64,000 nt of DNA from Roseiarcus sp963726105 (GCA_963726105.1 CAVSBJ010000012.1:372001-436000); one strand, 5' to 3'; counted from the first letter of the stretch, positions 8,769 to 18,698 are shown. Numbers and translations: made by a program. Notes: a model not told the origin generated them from the sequence alone.

Positions 8769-9611
8769 CTATTCGAACGTCGCGCCCCAGGATCCCCAGA
8801 TGTAGATGCAGCTGAACAGGAACAGCCAGACCACATCGACGAAATGCCAGTACCAGGCGGCGAACTGGAACCCGACATGATGTTTTGGAGTGAACTGCCC
8901 CCTAAACGCGCGCATGAGACACACAAAGAGGAAAATCACGCCGATGATGACGTGCGCGCCGTGGAAGCCTGTCGCCATGAAGAATGTCGCGCCGTAGATC
9001 GAATTCTTAAAGCTGAACGGCGCGTGGATGTACTCATAGGCCTGGGTGAACACGAACAGCACCCCGAGCGCGATGCCGATTGCAAGAAAGAGCTTGAACT
9101 GCGGGCGGTGTCCTTCGCGCAGCTCATCGTGGGCCACGTTGACCGCGGCGCTCGACGTCAGGAGCACGAACGTGTTCATCAGCGGCAACGCGAGCGGATT
9201 GATGACCTCGGTGCCCTTCGGCGGCCAGATCCCGCCGCTGAAATCGAGGAGCCCGTACGTCTGGGGGTCGGCGGGATTGAGCGCGTTCCAGAAAAACGCC
9301 CAAAACCAGGCGACGAAGAACATGACCTCCGAAGCGATGAACAGGATCATGCCGAACGTCAGACCGTGGCGCACAATGATGTTGTGGTGGCCGCCCTGCG
9401 CCTCGGAGACGACATCGCGCCACCAGCCCGCCATCGTGAACAGGATGCCCGCGACGCCGATTGTCAGAAGCCCTGCGCCGAAGCTCAATTCGTGCATGAA
9501 CAATATGAGACCAAACGCCGTGAGAAAGCCGAATGCCGCGCCGACAAGCGGCCAAGGGCTTGGTTCGACGAGATGAAATCCCGGCCGGTCCGGAATCGCC
9601 GCGTCGGTCAT
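8769..9611 (-). CDS. ctaE: Cytochrome c oxidase subunit III
   Basis: Subunit III of the aa3-type heme-copper oxidase, 280 residues with seven predicted membrane helices, full length for the bacterial family. Recognisable blocks are FHLVEPSPWPLVGA at the N-terminus, SEVMFFVAWFWAFFWNAL, TFVLLTSSAAVNVAH, YGATFFMATGFHGAHVIIG and the C-terminal FQFAAWYWHFVDVVWLFLF with the terminal helix IYIWGSWG. It is encoded just downstream of ctaG in the minus-strand oxidase operon. Subunit III is not needed for electron transfer but stabilises the oxidase during turnover. Confidence 0.96.
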   Translation of the reverse strand: MTDAAIPDRPGFHLVEPSPWPLVGAAFGFLTAFGLILFMHELSFGAGLLTIGVAGILFTMAGWWRDVVSEAQGGHHNIIVRHGLTFGMILFIASEVMFFVAWFWAFFWNALNPADPQTYGLLDFSGGIWPPKGTEVINPLALPLMNTFVLLTSSAAVNVAHDELREGHRPQFKLFLAIGIALGVLFVFTQAYEYIHAPFSFKNSIYGATFFMATGFHGAHVIIGVIFLFVCLMRAFRGQFTPKHHVGFQFAAWYWHFVDVVWLFLFSCIYIWGSWGATFE

Positions 9612-9630
9612 AGTCTTCTCCCGTTACTGA

Positions 9631-10255
9631 TCATCCCGCGGGCCCCCCGCGATCGGCTGAGCGGCCCGCCGACGGCTTCTCGGCCGGCGGCGCGAACATT
9701 GTGTAAGACAGCGTAATCGAATCGACCCTGTCCATCGATGGATCTTTCTCGAGGGCCGGATCGAGGAAGAATACCACCGGCCACTCGGCGCTTTCGTGCG
9801 GGCCGAGATGCTGCGTCGTGAAGCAGAAGCACGAGATCTTGTCGAAGTAACCCCCCGAAACTTCCGGCATCACGTTGAATGAGGCGTGACCTTCCGTTGG
9901 ACTGTCGCTCAGATTGCGCACACGAAAATAAACCGTGACGGTTTTCCCCGTGCGGACCCGGATCGAACTCGTCCTCCGGCTCGAGCGTCCAAGCGAGGCC
10001 CGGCGCGACATTCGCGTCAAAGCCCACGCGAAGGATCCGGTGACCCTCGGCGTCCGTATTGGCTTTCACCTGTTGCGGCGTGCCTTCATACCCGGTCGCC
10101 CGGCAGAAGGCGGAGTAAAAGGGCGCCGCGGCGTAGGTGAGGCCGATCATGGCCACCGCCATAGTCAAGCCGCCCACCCCGATCAGGCGATTGTTGCGTC
10201 CCCTACGACCGCCGACAGATACCGTGCGGCCGTCGTGATCGCCGGAAGCGGTCAC
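9631..10255 (-). pseudogene. ctaG: Cytochrome c oxidase assembly protein Cox11/CtaG with a 1-base frameshift
   Basis: CtaG delivers copper to the CuB site of subunit I. Translation would start at a GTG at 10255 that overlaps the coxA stop codon by four bases. The first frame gives the membrane anchor (NRLIGVGGLTMAVAMIGLTY) and AAPFYSAFCRATGYEGTPQQ, then VAPGLAWTLEPEDEFD. The rest, VRTGKTVTVYFRVRNLSDSP, the copper motif CFCFTTQ and the end ITLSYTMF, is only in another frame. The shift lies at a C-run at 9957-9959 and fits one extra base. Both halves are well conserved. As the operon is otherwise intact, a sequencing error or very recent mutation is more likely than an old pseudogene. Confidence 0.88.
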
Positions 10256-11979
10256 GCCACGCTCCCATGCCCCACGATGGCCGGCGCATGGTCGTGCTCG
10301 TCGCCAAGAATGTGCGGCGGCTCCTCCCATGTGTGGAACGGCGGCGGGGAAGGCAGCTGCCACTCAAGCGTCGTCGCCCCGGGCCCCCACGGATTGCCGG
10401 CGGCAATCCGCTTGACCTTGAACGCCTCATAAAGGAGGTAGACGAATATGAGGGTGCCCGCGCCGCCAATAAATGCGCCGATCGACGACACCATGTTCCA
10501 GAACGCATAAGCTTCCGTGTAGTCGACGACCCGCCTAGGCATCCCCTGAAAGCCAAGAAAATGCTGGGGAAAAAAGGCGAGGTTGATCCCGACGAAGGAC
10601 ACCCAGAAGTGCCATTTCGCCAGCCTCTCGTCATAGAGATAGCCGGTCATCTTCGGAAACCAATAGTAGAAGCCGGCGAAGATCGAAAACACCGCTCCGA
10701 GCGACATCACGTAATGAAAATGCGCAACGACGTAATAGGTATCGTGCAGATAGCGGTCGATCGCCGCGTTGGCGAGCACGACGCCGGTGACGCCGCCGAC
10801 GGTGAAGACGAAGACGAAGCCGATCGCCCACAGCATCGGCGGCCTCAGCGAAATCGAGCCGCCCCACATCGTTGCCAGCCAGGAAAACACCTTCACCCCC
10901 GTCGGCACCGCGATCACCATCGTGGCGAAGACGAAGTAGCGCTGGGCGTTGAGCGACATGCCGGTTGTGAACATGTGATGGGCCCAGACGGCGAAGCCGA
11001 GAAAGGCGATGGCCAGCATCGCGTAGACCATTCCGACATAACCAAAGATGGGCTTTTTCGAGAACGTCGCCACGACCTGGCTGACCATGCCGAAGCCCGG
11101 GATGATCAGGATGTAGACCTCAGGATGGGCGAAGAACCAGAACAGGTGCTGGAACAGGATCGGGTCGCCGCCGCCGGCCGGATCGAAGAAGGTGGTGTGG
11201 AAGTTGCGGTCGGTCAGCAACATGGTGAGCGCCCCCGCCAGCACCGGCAGCGACAGAAGGAGCAGGAACGCGGTCACCAGCACCGACCACGGGAACAGCG
11301 GCATGCGGAACATGGTCATGCCCGGCGCGCGCATGTTGAAGATCGTGGCGATGAAATTGATCGAGCCAAGAATCGACGATGCGCCGGCGAGATGCATCGA
11401 CAAGATGACGAAGTCGGCCGCCGCACCCGGCGTTCCGACCTCGCTGGACATCGGCGGATAGAGCACCCAGCCGCCGCCGAAGCCCCTCATGCCGGGCGAG
11501 CCTTCGGCAAATAAGGAGCACATGAGAAGCAAGAACGACGCGACCAGAAGCCAGAACGACATGTTGTTCAGTCTCGGAAACGCCATATCCGGCGCGCCGA
11601 TCATCAGCGGCACCATCCAGTTGCCGAAGCCGCCCATCATCGCCGGCATGACCATGAAGAAGATCATGATGATGGCATGACTGCTGAAGAACACGTTGTA
11701 CATATTCTTGGCCGCGTCAGCCGAGCCATCGCCGGTCATGATCGCGGAGATCCATGGAAAAACCTGCACGCCCGGCGACATGAGTTCGGCGCGGATCAGG
11801 ATCGAAAGCACGGTTCCGATCAGGCCGCAAATAATGGCGAAGATGAGATAGAGCGTCCCAATGTCCTTGTGGTTGGTGGAATAGAGATAGCGCCGCCACC
11901 CAGTCGGGATGTGGTGCTCGTGCTCATGCTCATGATGAACATCGACGTCGTGATGAGAGAAGTCGGTGACGGACGCCAT
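10252..11979 (-). CDS. ctaD: Cytochrome c oxidase subunit I
   Basis: Catalytic subunit of the aa3-type oxidase, 575 residues, about twelve membrane helices. Heme and copper ligands are visible: SHAIIMIFFMVMPAMMGGFG (heme a His), WFFAHPEVYILIIPGFGM (CuB His and the cross-linked Tyr), the paired histidines of AHHMFTTGM, and HDTYYVVAHFHYVMS with the heme a3 and second heme a ligands. HPEVY marks an A-type oxidase with the Glu-containing D channel. The N-terminus has a His/Glu-rich run (HHDVDVHHEHEHEHH). The stop codon overlaps the start of ctaG. No heme O synthase gene (ctaB) separates coxA and ctaG, unlike many alphaproteobacterial operons. Confidence 0.97.
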   Translation of the reverse strand: MASVTDFSHHDVDVHHEHEHEHHIPTGWRRYLYSTNHKDIGTLYLIFAIICGLIGTVLSILIRAELMSPGVQVFPWISAIMTGDGSADAAKNMYNVFFSSHAIIMIFFMVMPAMMGGFGNWMVPLMIGAPDMAFPRLNNMSFWLLVASFLLLMCSLFAEGSPGMRGFGGGWVLYPPMSSEVGTPGAAADFVILSMHLAGASSILGSINFIATIFNMRAPGMTMFRMPLFPWSVLVTAFLLLLSLPVLAGALTMLLTDRNFHTTFFDPAGGGDPILFQHLFWFFAHPEVYILIIPGFGMVSQVVATFSKKPIFGYVGMVYAMLAIAFLGFAVWAHHMFTTGMSLNAQRYFVFATMVIAVPTGVKVFSWLATMWGGSISLRPPMLWAIGFVFVFTVGGVTGVVLANAAIDRYLHDTYYVVAHFHYVMSLGAVFSIFAGFYYWFPKMTGYLYDERLAKWHFWVSFVGINLAFFPQHFLGFQGMPRRVVDYTEAYAFWNMVSSIGAFIGGAGTLIFVYLLYEAFKVKRIAAGNPWGPGATTLEWQLPSPPPFHTWEEPPHILGDEHDHAPAIVGHGSVA

Positions 11980-12031
11980 GGGTTTAACGACTCCGGTGAT
12001 GCATGATCGGCAGCTTCATTGACAGCGCCGA

Positions 12032-12883
12032 CTAGGGTTGGATCCGCGGCGCAGCCGCGACGTCGATTTGGTCCGAAGCGGCGAATTGTTTCTTCGCTTG
12101 GGCCAGCCAGGACTCATAATCCGGCTGGCTCACGACGCGGACGTTGATCGGCATGAAGGCGTGATCGATACCACAGATATTCGAGCATTGCCCGTAGAAC
12201 ATGCCCTCGCGCTCCGCCCTGAACCAAGACTTGTTCAGCCGGCCGGGGATTGCGTCGATCTTAACACCAAACGAGGGGATCGAAAAAGAGTGAATGACGT
12301 CCTGCGAGACCACGTCAAGTTCCACAACTTTGCCAACTGGCACGACCATCTCATGGTCGGCCGTGATGACATTCGGCTGGCCAGGTTTCAGGTCCTTTTC
12401 CTCGACAAAGAGCGAGTCGAACGAAAAGCCGCCCTCAGACTTGGGGTAGCCGTAGTTCCAGTGCCATTGCGAGCCTGTCACCTTCAGCGTCAGGTCCGGC
12501 GCGGGGATGATGAGTTCTTGCGCGAGCAGCCGGAACGAGGGCACGGCGATGATGACCAGAATAAGCGCCGGCGCCACGGTCCAGGCAACTTCGAGCACGG
12601 CGTTGTGCGTCCGGCGGGAGGGCACAGGGTTCGCGGTCTCGTTGAAACGCCACACGATATAGATGATGAGCGCCAACACAAGCAGGGAGATGCCAGTGAT
12701 CACTGGAAGCAGGATCGAGTTGTGAAACCAAAACATGCCGTCGGCAATTTCCGTATTTGCGGGCAGAAACCCGATTCCAGCCGATTGAGGACCGCCAAAA
12801 ATTTGCGCCTCGGCTACCGGCGCGGCGAGCGCCGCCGACAGCGCCGCGAGGGCGACTCTGATCGCGTTTGAGCGTACGCGCAT
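12032..12883 (-). CDS. ctaC: Cytochrome c oxidase subunit II
   Basis: Subunit II carries the dinuclear CuA centre that takes electrons from cytochrome c on the periplasmic side. The 283-residue protein has a signal peptide (ALAALSAALAAPVAEA), two membrane helices (about residues 50-75 and 95-120) and a cupredoxin domain. CuA ligands are present: the His of VIHSFSIPSFGVK and CSNICGIDHAFM, which supplies both cysteines, the second His and the Met. GSQWHWNYGYP is the aromatic electron-entry patch. An AAGGAG ribosome site precedes the ATG at 12883. It is the first gene of the minus-strand oxidase operon. Confidence 0.96.
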   Translation of the reverse strand: MRVRSNAIRVALAALSAALAAPVAEAQIFGGPQSAGIGFLPANTEIADGMFWFHNSILLPVITGISLLVLALIIYIVWRFNETANPVPSRRTHNAVLEVAWTVAPALILVIIAVPSFRLLAQELIIPAPDLTLKVTGSQWHWNYGYPKSEGGFSFDSLFVEEKDLKPGQPNVITADHEMVVPVGKVVELDVVSQDVIHSFSIPSFGVKIDAIPGRLNKSWFRAEREGMFYGQCSNICGIDHAFMPINVRVVSQPDYESWLAQAKKQFAASDQIDVAAAPRIQP

Positions 12884-13211
12884 TAAGACCTGTCTCCTTC
12901 AGTCTCATCATGTCGTCAGCGCAAACGACCGCAACGCGCCACGCGCCTCGATTCCAGCGCGGCGCAACCATAGACGGCGCGGCAACTCGTTGACAAATGA
13001 AAAATTCTTCGTCCGCTTCAACGAAAAGTCGACTGTGGCGATGCCGCGTCTCTCGATTTCCTCTTTTTGCTTTTGCCGAGGCGCATCGGCCCATGCTCGG
13101 TCGGCGATTGCGACATTTTGTGCTTGGCGGACCGCCGCGGCGCCCGCAATATGCCGTCTGCCTCCTCACCCGAGGGATCGCGCTCGACGCGACGCCTTAA
13201 GGAGACACGTC
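12884..13211. other. Divergent intergenic region
   Basis: About 330 bases between the divergent starts of coxB and the coiled-coil membrane protein. It must hold the oxidase promoter and that of the plus-strand gene. A TTGACA occurs at about 12990 on the plus strand but has no convincing -10 element at the right distance. Confidence 0.45.
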
Positions 13212-13862
13212 ATGGCGGATGAAAGCCACGAACAGTCGTCACGTGCTATTTCGCTGGCGCTGGCCGCTTTGGCCGCCGTCGGCTGGCTGGCCGCTGGCTT
13301 TATCTGGTGGCAAGGCCAGCAAACACAGTCGTATTTGACTGACCAGCTGACAACCGCTGAGCGGGCGCGCGAATCCCTGGCCTCGGACCTGCAGAACCTC
13401 GAAAAGACGGCCGGCGCCGCTTCCGACCTGAAAAAGCAGGCGGCGGACGCCGAAAAGGCGTTGTCGGACGCCTCGAATGCAAGGGCCTCGGCGCAGAACG
13501 AGCTCGCCGACCTGACCAAGCAGATCAGCGACGCCAGGCTCGCCATTTCCGGAGCCCAGGAGGAAGCGAGCGCCAGGACGCGAGATTTGCAAGCCCTCGA
13601 CGCCCGTCTCAAGGACGAAAGTGATCACGCGGCGGCTTTGCAGAGCCAGGACACAGCCCTTGCGGCGGAATTGACCCGGTTGCAGGGCGACGCCGACGCT
13701 AGCCGCAAGGCGCTCGCGGACGCCCAGACGCAGACCGCATCCGCGCAGAAGGAGTTCGAGGCCTTACAAAGCCAGATCAACGGGGCCACCGCCGAGCTCA
13801 ACTCCCTTCAAGAGCAAATTCGCGCGGCGAAGTCAGCAACGGGCTCGAGCCCCAATCCGTAA
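13212..13862 (+). CDS. Membrane-anchored coiled-coil protein of unknown function
   Basis: A 216-residue protein with one N-terminal membrane helix (about residues 12-33, ISLALAALAAVGWLAAGFIW) followed by an almost uninterrupted alanine/glutamate/glutamine-rich coiled coil from about residue 40 to 205 (heptad-like runs such as DLKKQAADAEKALSDAS). No cysteines or enzymatic motifs are seen. The start at 13212 is supported by AAGGAGA about seven bases upstream; the frame is open further upstream, but without a ribosome site. It sits between the oxidase and glycogen operons. Similar proteins are often annotated as hypothetical; a scaffold or envelope spacer role is only a guess. Confidence 0.75.
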   Translation: MADESHEQSSRAISLALAALAAVGWLAAGFIWWQGQQTQSYLTDQLTTAERARESLASDLQNLEKTAGAASDLKKQAADAEKALSDASNARASAQNELADLTKQISDARLAISGAQEEASARTRDLQALDARLKDESDHAAALQSQDTALAAELTRLQGDADASRKALADAQTQTASAQKEFEALQSQINGATAELNSLQEQIRAAKSATGSSPNP

Positions 13863-13990
13863 CGAGACGGTTCAACCGCGAGGTTAACGAGCCTCACAAG
13901 ACATTGTGCGGCTCGGCGACGCGTGTTTAAACAGAAAACCGATCGGCAGGTTCAGGGCCGCGCCGGACACTGACGCAGGCGGAAGACTTC

Positions 13991-16474
13991 ATGGACCAGC
14001 TGCTCACCACGGACAAACCTGCGCAGCAGCAAGCCGAGATGCGGCCCTATTCCGCAGCCGAGCTCAAGGCGGCGGTCCTGGCAAAACTGACTTACGCCGT
14101 CGGCAAGACGCCGGGACTCGCCACGCCGCGCGATTGGTTTCTGGCAGTCACGTTCGCCACCCGCGACATCATCGTCGGCCGTTGGCTGGAATCGCTGAAC
14201 GGTGTCTACATCGATGGCCGCAAGCGCGTCTATTATCTCTCGCTCGAATTTCTGATCGGCCGCCTGTTGTTCGACGCCCTTACCAATCTCGGCGTCGCAC
14301 AACCCATGGCGGAAGCGCTCGACGAACTCGGCGTCAATCTGACGGACTTGCGCCGGATCGAGCCTGACGCGGCGCTCGGCAATGGCGGCCTTGGTCGCCT
14401 CGCCGCGTGCTTCATGGATAGCATGGCGACATTGTCGATCGCTGCGCACGGCTACGGTATCCGCTACGACAACGGACTGTTTCGCCAGATTATTCGCGGC
14501 GGGTGGCAGCACGAAACGCCGGAGGACTGGCTCGTCAACGGCAATCCGTGGGAGTTCGTCCGGCCCGAATACAATTACGCGATTGGGTTCGGCGGTTGGG
14601 TCGAGATGGTGGAGAACGACGACCGCACCAGCCACGTGTGGCATCCGGCTGAGACCGTGGAAGCGGTCGCTTACGATACGCCGATCATCGGCTGGCGCGG
14701 CCGGCATGTGAACACGTTGCGTCTGTGGTCGGCGCGGGCGACGGACCCGTTGAAGCTCGAGGCTTTCAACGCCGGCGATTACGTCGGCGCATTTTCGGAG
14801 ACGGTCCGGGCCGAGGCAATCTCCAAGGTTCTCTACCCCAGCGACGCAACTCCGGCCGGGCAGGAATTGCGGCTCCGGCAGGAATACTTCTTCACGTCAG
14901 CTTCGCTTCTCGATCTCATTCGCCGTCATATGAAACAATGGGGCGATGTGCGCACTCTCGGCGAGCACGCCGCAGTCCAGCTCAACGATACGCATCCGGC
15001 GATCGGCATCTCGGAACTCATGCGCATCCTCGTCGACCTGAACAAGGTCGAATGGGACGAGGCTTGGTCGATCACTCAGGCGACATTCTCCTACACCAAC
15101 CACACGTTGCTGCCGGAAGCGCTCGAAACCTGGCCTGTGCCGCTGATGGAGCGCGTGCTGCCGCGCCACATGCAGATCATCTACCTCATCAACGCGGCGC
15201 ATCTCGACGGGGCGCGACGACGTGGGTTCGTCGATGCGGCCATGCTCGCCGGCATCTCGCTCATCGACGAACACGCCGGGCGGCGGGTCAGAATGGGGAA
15301 CCTCGCCTTTATCGGTTCGCACAAGATCAATGGCGTTTCGGCGCTGCACACCGACTTGATGCGCAAGACCGTGTTCCACGCGCTGAATACGGTCTACCCG
15401 GGCCGCATCACAAACAAGACCAACGGCGTAACGTTTCGCCGCTGGCTCATCGAGTGCAATCCGGATCTGGCCGACATCATTCGCTCGACCCTCGGCGAGC
15501 GAGCGCTCGACGACTATCATGCGCTGAAGGCCCTCGCCGCATACGCGGATGATTCTTCGCTGCAGGAACGCGTGGCTCAAGCGCGCCACAACCGCAAGGC
15601 CGCGCTCGCACGCGTCATCAGCGATCAGCTCAACCTGCGCGTCGACCCGGAGGCGATGTTCGATGTGCAGGTCAAGCGCATCCACGAATACAAACGTCAG
15701 CTCTTGAACCTGCTCGAAACCGTCGCGCGCTACAACGCCATCCGCGCAAACCCGACGATCGACTTCGCGCCCCGGGTCAAGATCTTCTCCGGTAAGGCGG
15801 CCGCGAGCTATACCCAGGCCAAGCTGATCATCAAGCTCGCTATCGACATCGCGAAGGTCGTCAACTCGGACCCGACCGTGCGTGGCCTTTTGAAAGTCGT
15901 GTTCCTGCCGAACTACAACGTTTCGCTGGCCGAGATCATCATGCCCGCGGCCGACCTGTCGGAGCAGATCTCGACCGCCGGCATGGAAGCCTCCGGCACC
16001 GGCAACATGAAGATGGCGCTCAATGGCGCCCTAACGGTCGGCACGCTCGACGGCGCCAATGTCGAGATGCGCGACTTGGTCGGCGACGACAACATCTTCA
16101 TCTTCGGCTTGACCGCGGCGGAGGTCGAAAGCGCGCGCACACGTGGCATCGATTCGACCGAACACATCACTGCCTCGCCGATTTTGCACGAAGCGCTCGA
16201 CGAAATCGCTTCCGGCGTGTTCTCGACCGACGACGCCGGGCGTTATCGCGGCCTCGTCGATACGCTCACCCACCACGATTATTTTATGATCTGCGCCGAC
16301 TTCGACGCCTACTGGAAGACCCAGGTGAAGATCGATGAAGCTTGGCGCGACCGGAACCGATGGATGCGTTCGAGCGTTCTGAACACGGCCAATGTTGGCT
16401 GGTTCTCCTCCGATCGGACGATAGGCGAATATGCAAAAGGAATCTGGGCTGTTCCGTTCGTGCCTATAAGCTGA
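13991..16474 (+). CDS. glgP: Glycogen/maltodextrin phosphorylase
   Basis: Releases glucose-1-phosphate from the non-reducing ends of glycogen; PLP-dependent GT35 family. The 827-residue length is normal. Conserved blocks: YLSLEFLIGRLL, the phosphate/active-site region DAALGNGGLGRLAACFMDS, VQLNDTHPAIGISELMR, FDVQVKRIHEYKRQLLN and the PLP-lysine motif EASGTGNMKMALNGALTVG followed by LDGANVEM. It is the first gene of the glycogen operon, with a gap of only about 20 bases to glgB. Grouping it with glgB, glgC, glgA and the debranching fusion means synthesis and breakdown are probably co-transcribed. Confidence 0.97.
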   Translation: MDQLLTTDKPAQQQAEMRPYSAAELKAAVLAKLTYAVGKTPGLATPRDWFLAVTFATRDIIVGRWLESLNGVYIDGRKRVYYLSLEFLIGRLLFDALTNLGVAQPMAEALDELGVNLTDLRRIEPDAALGNGGLGRLAACFMDSMATLSIAAHGYGIRYDNGLFRQIIRGGWQHETPEDWLVNGNPWEFVRPEYNYAIGFGGWVEMVENDDRTSHVWHPAETVEAVAYDTPIIGWRGRHVNTLRLWSARATDPLKLEAFNAGDYVGAFSETVRAEAISKVLYPSDATPAGQELRLRQEYFFTSASLLDLIRRHMKQWGDVRTLGEHAAVQLNDTHPAIGISELMRILVDLNKVEWDEAWSITQATFSYTNHTLLPEALETWPVPLMERVLPRHMQIIYLINAAHLDGARRRGFVDAAMLAGISLIDEHAGRRVRMGNLAFIGSHKINGVSALHTDLMRKTVFHALNTVYPGRITNKTNGVTFRRWLIECNPDLADIIRSTLGERALDDYHALKALAAYADDSSLQERVAQARHNRKAALARVISDQLNLRVDPEAMFDVQVKRIHEYKRQLLNLLETVARYNAIRANPTIDFAPRVKIFSGKAAASYTQAKLIIKLAIDIAKVVNSDPTVRGLLKVVFLPNYNVSLAEIIMPAADLSEQISTAGMEASGTGNMKMALNGALTVGTLDGANVEMRDLVGDDNIFIFGLTAAEVESARTRGIDSTEHITASPILHEALDEIASGVFSTDDAGRYRGLVDTLTHHDYFMICADFDAYWKTQVKIDEAWRDRNRWMRSSVLNTANVGWFSSDRTIGEYAKGIWAVPFVPIS

Positions 16475-16496
16475 GCCCAAAGTAATGGAGACAGTC

Positions 16497-18698
16497 ATGG
16501 GGGAGGACTGGAAAGCGCGAGACCACGATCTCGATGCGATCATGGCCGCGCGCAGTTTGGATCCGTTCGCGGTGCTTGGGCCGCATCAGACCTCCGCAGG
16601 ATGGGTTATCAGGGTCTTTGCGCCTGAAGCGATTTCCGTGCGCGCACTCACCCGTGACGGCAAACTCATGGCCGAGCTGCCGCGGCGCAAGGACGATATT
16701 TTCGAGGTCCTCATCCCGTCGCTCAAGGAGCGCCCGACCTATCGCGTCGAGGTCACGACAGCACGTGGGTCCTATTCGTATATGGACTCTTATGCGTTCG
16801 GCCCGGCCTTAGGTCCGCTTGACGACTATCTGGTGCGGGAGGGCACCCACCGACAGCTCTACCGCCGGCTCGGCGGCCAGCTGATCCGTCACGAGGGCGT
16901 CGACGGGGTGCTGTTTGCGGTCTGGGCGCCGAACGCGACACGTGTTTCCATCGTCGGCGATTTCAATCGATGGGACGGGCGGCGCTGTCAGATGCGCCTG
17001 CGCTTCGACAGCGGACTGTGGGAGATCTTCGTTCCGGAATTGACGGTCGGAGCGGTTTACAAGTTCGAGCTTTTGGACCCGAACGGGGCGCTGTTGCCGC
17101 TAAAAGCCGACCCCTTCGGCTTCGAGGCCGAGCTTAGGCCCTCGACCGCTTCGGTTGTCGCCGATAGCGCCGACTTCTCCTGGACCGACGCCGAGTACAT
17201 GGCGAAGCGTGGCGAGGGCGAGCCCCGGCGAAAGCCGATGACGATTTACGAAGTGCATCTCGGCTCCTGGCGGCGCGGCGAGGGCGGACGGTTTCTGACC
17301 TACGACGACCTGGCCGGGCAGCTCATCCCCTACGTCGCCGACATGGGCTACACCCATCTTGAGCTTTTACCGATCAGCGAGCATCCGCTCGACGAGTCCT
17401 GGGGTTATCAGCCGATCGGCCTCTTTGCCCCGACCCGGCGCTTCGGCGATCCGGCCGCCTTTGCGCGGTTCGTGGATCGAGCACACGCCGCGGGCCTGGG
17501 CGTGATCCTCGACTGGGTCCCGGCGCATTTTCCGACCGATGAACAAGGATTGGCGCATTTCGACGGCACCGCGCTTTACGAGCACGCCGACCCGCGCAAG
17601 GGCTTCCAACCGGACTGGAACACGGCGATCTACAATTTTGGGCGTACTGAGGTCGCCAACTTTCTCTATTGCAACGCCCTTTACTGGGTCGATCGCTTCC
17701 ACATCGACGGGCTCCGGGTCGACGCTGTCGCCTCGATGCTTTACCTCGACTATTCCCGCAAAGAGGGCGAATGGCTGCCCAACGCGGACGGAAGCAAGGA
17801 AAACCGCGAGGCGATCGCCTTCCTGCGCCGCGCCAATGAGCTCGTCTATGGCGGCTTTCCGGGAACGGTCACCATCGCCGAGGAATCAACCGCGTTTCCC
17901 GGCGTTTCACGGCCGACCGACCAGGGCGGCCTCGGCTTCGGCTTCAAGTGGAACATGGGCTGGATGCACGACACGCTCGATTACGTGTCGGAAGATCCGA
18001 TTTATCGCCGCTGGCATCACAACAAGCTGACCTTCGGGCTCCTTTACGCCTTCAGCGAGAACTTCGTGCTGCCGATCTCCCATGACGAAGTCGTGCACGG
18101 TAAACGCTCGGTCATCGGCAGGATGCCGGGCGATGAATGGCAGCGCTTCGCCAATGCGCGCGCGTTCTATGGCTTCATGTGGGGCCATCCCGGCAAGAAG
18201 CTTTTGTTCATGGGCCAGGAGTTCGGGCAAACAAACGAATGGAACGCCTCGGAGTCCCTGCCCTGGTGGCTGCTCGACCACTGGCCCCACCAAGGCGTCC
18301 AAGCTTGGATTCGCGATCTCAATCAGCTTTATCGCGACACGCCCGCTCTCTACGCGCGCGATTGCGAACCTGACGGCTTCCACTGGATCGTGGTCAGCGA
18401 TGAATCCCAGTCGGTGCTCGCGTTTCTGCGGTCCGGGGCGCAGAGCGATCCGCCGGTTGCGGTCGTCTGCAATTTCACCCCGGAGCCCCGCCAGGGCTAT
18501 CGCATTGGCCTGCCCTATCTGGGTTTCTGGCGCGAGGCTCTCAACAGCGATGCAGGCCCCTACGGCGGCTCCAATATGGGCAATTTCGGCGGCGTCACAG
18601 CGGAATCGCAACCCTCCCACGGCTTTCCAGCCTCGGCGACCCTGACGTTGCCGCCGCTTTCAACCTTGTTCCTCGTTTTCAGCCCGCCCTCGGTTTGA
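16497..18698 (+). CDS. glgB: 1,4-alpha-glucan branching enzyme
   Basis: Introduces alpha-1,6 branches into glycogen (GH13_9). Start taken at 16497, preceded by GGAG at the usual distance; an in-frame ATG at 16485 is possible but has no such site. The 733-residue product has the long N-terminus of GlgB enzymes (HQTSAGWVIRVFAPEA and a second beta domain with LFAVWAPNATRVSIVGDFN), then the catalytic barrel: YELHLG-like IYEVHLGSWRR, HIDGLRVDAVASMLY with the nucleophile Asp, TIAEEST with the acid Glu, and ISHDEVVHGK with the transition-state Asp. The C-terminal beta domain is complete. Confidence 0.97.
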   Translation: MGEDWKARDHDLDAIMAARSLDPFAVLGPHQTSAGWVIRVFAPEAISVRALTRDGKLMAELPRRKDDIFEVLIPSLKERPTYRVEVTTARGSYSYMDSYAFGPALGPLDDYLVREGTHRQLYRRLGGQLIRHEGVDGVLFAVWAPNATRVSIVGDFNRWDGRRCQMRLRFDSGLWEIFVPELTVGAVYKFELLDPNGALLPLKADPFGFEAELRPSTASVVADSADFSWTDAEYMAKRGEGEPRRKPMTIYEVHLGSWRRGEGGRFLTYDDLAGQLIPYVADMGYTHLELLPISEHPLDESWGYQPIGLFAPTRRFGDPAAFARFVDRAHAAGLGVILDWVPAHFPTDEQGLAHFDGTALYEHADPRKGFQPDWNTAIYNFGRTEVANFLYCNALYWVDRFHIDGLRVDAVASMLYLDYSRKEGEWLPNADGSKENREAIAFLRRANELVYGGFPGTVTIAEESTAFPGVSRPTDQGGLGFGFKWNMGWMHDTLDYVSEDPIYRRWHHNKLTFGLLYAFSENFVLPISHDEVVHGKRSVIGRMPGDEWQRFANARAFYGFMWGHPGKKLLFMGQEFGQTNEWNASESLPWWLLDHWPHQGVQAWIRDLNQLYRDTPALYARDCEPDGFHWIVVSDESQSVLAFLRSGAQSDPPVAVVCNFTPEPRQGYRIGLPYLGFWREALNSDAGPYGGSNMGNFGGVTAESQPSHGFPASATLTLPPLSTLFLVFSPPSV

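Noticed and set aside
8739..9716. 325-codon plus-strand frame opposite coxC
   Set aside because: Antisense of the subunit III gene; no recognisable domain or ribosome site.
10267..11514. 415-codon plus-strand frame opposite coxA
   Set aside because: Antisense of the oxidase subunit I gene, with low-complexity charged composition.
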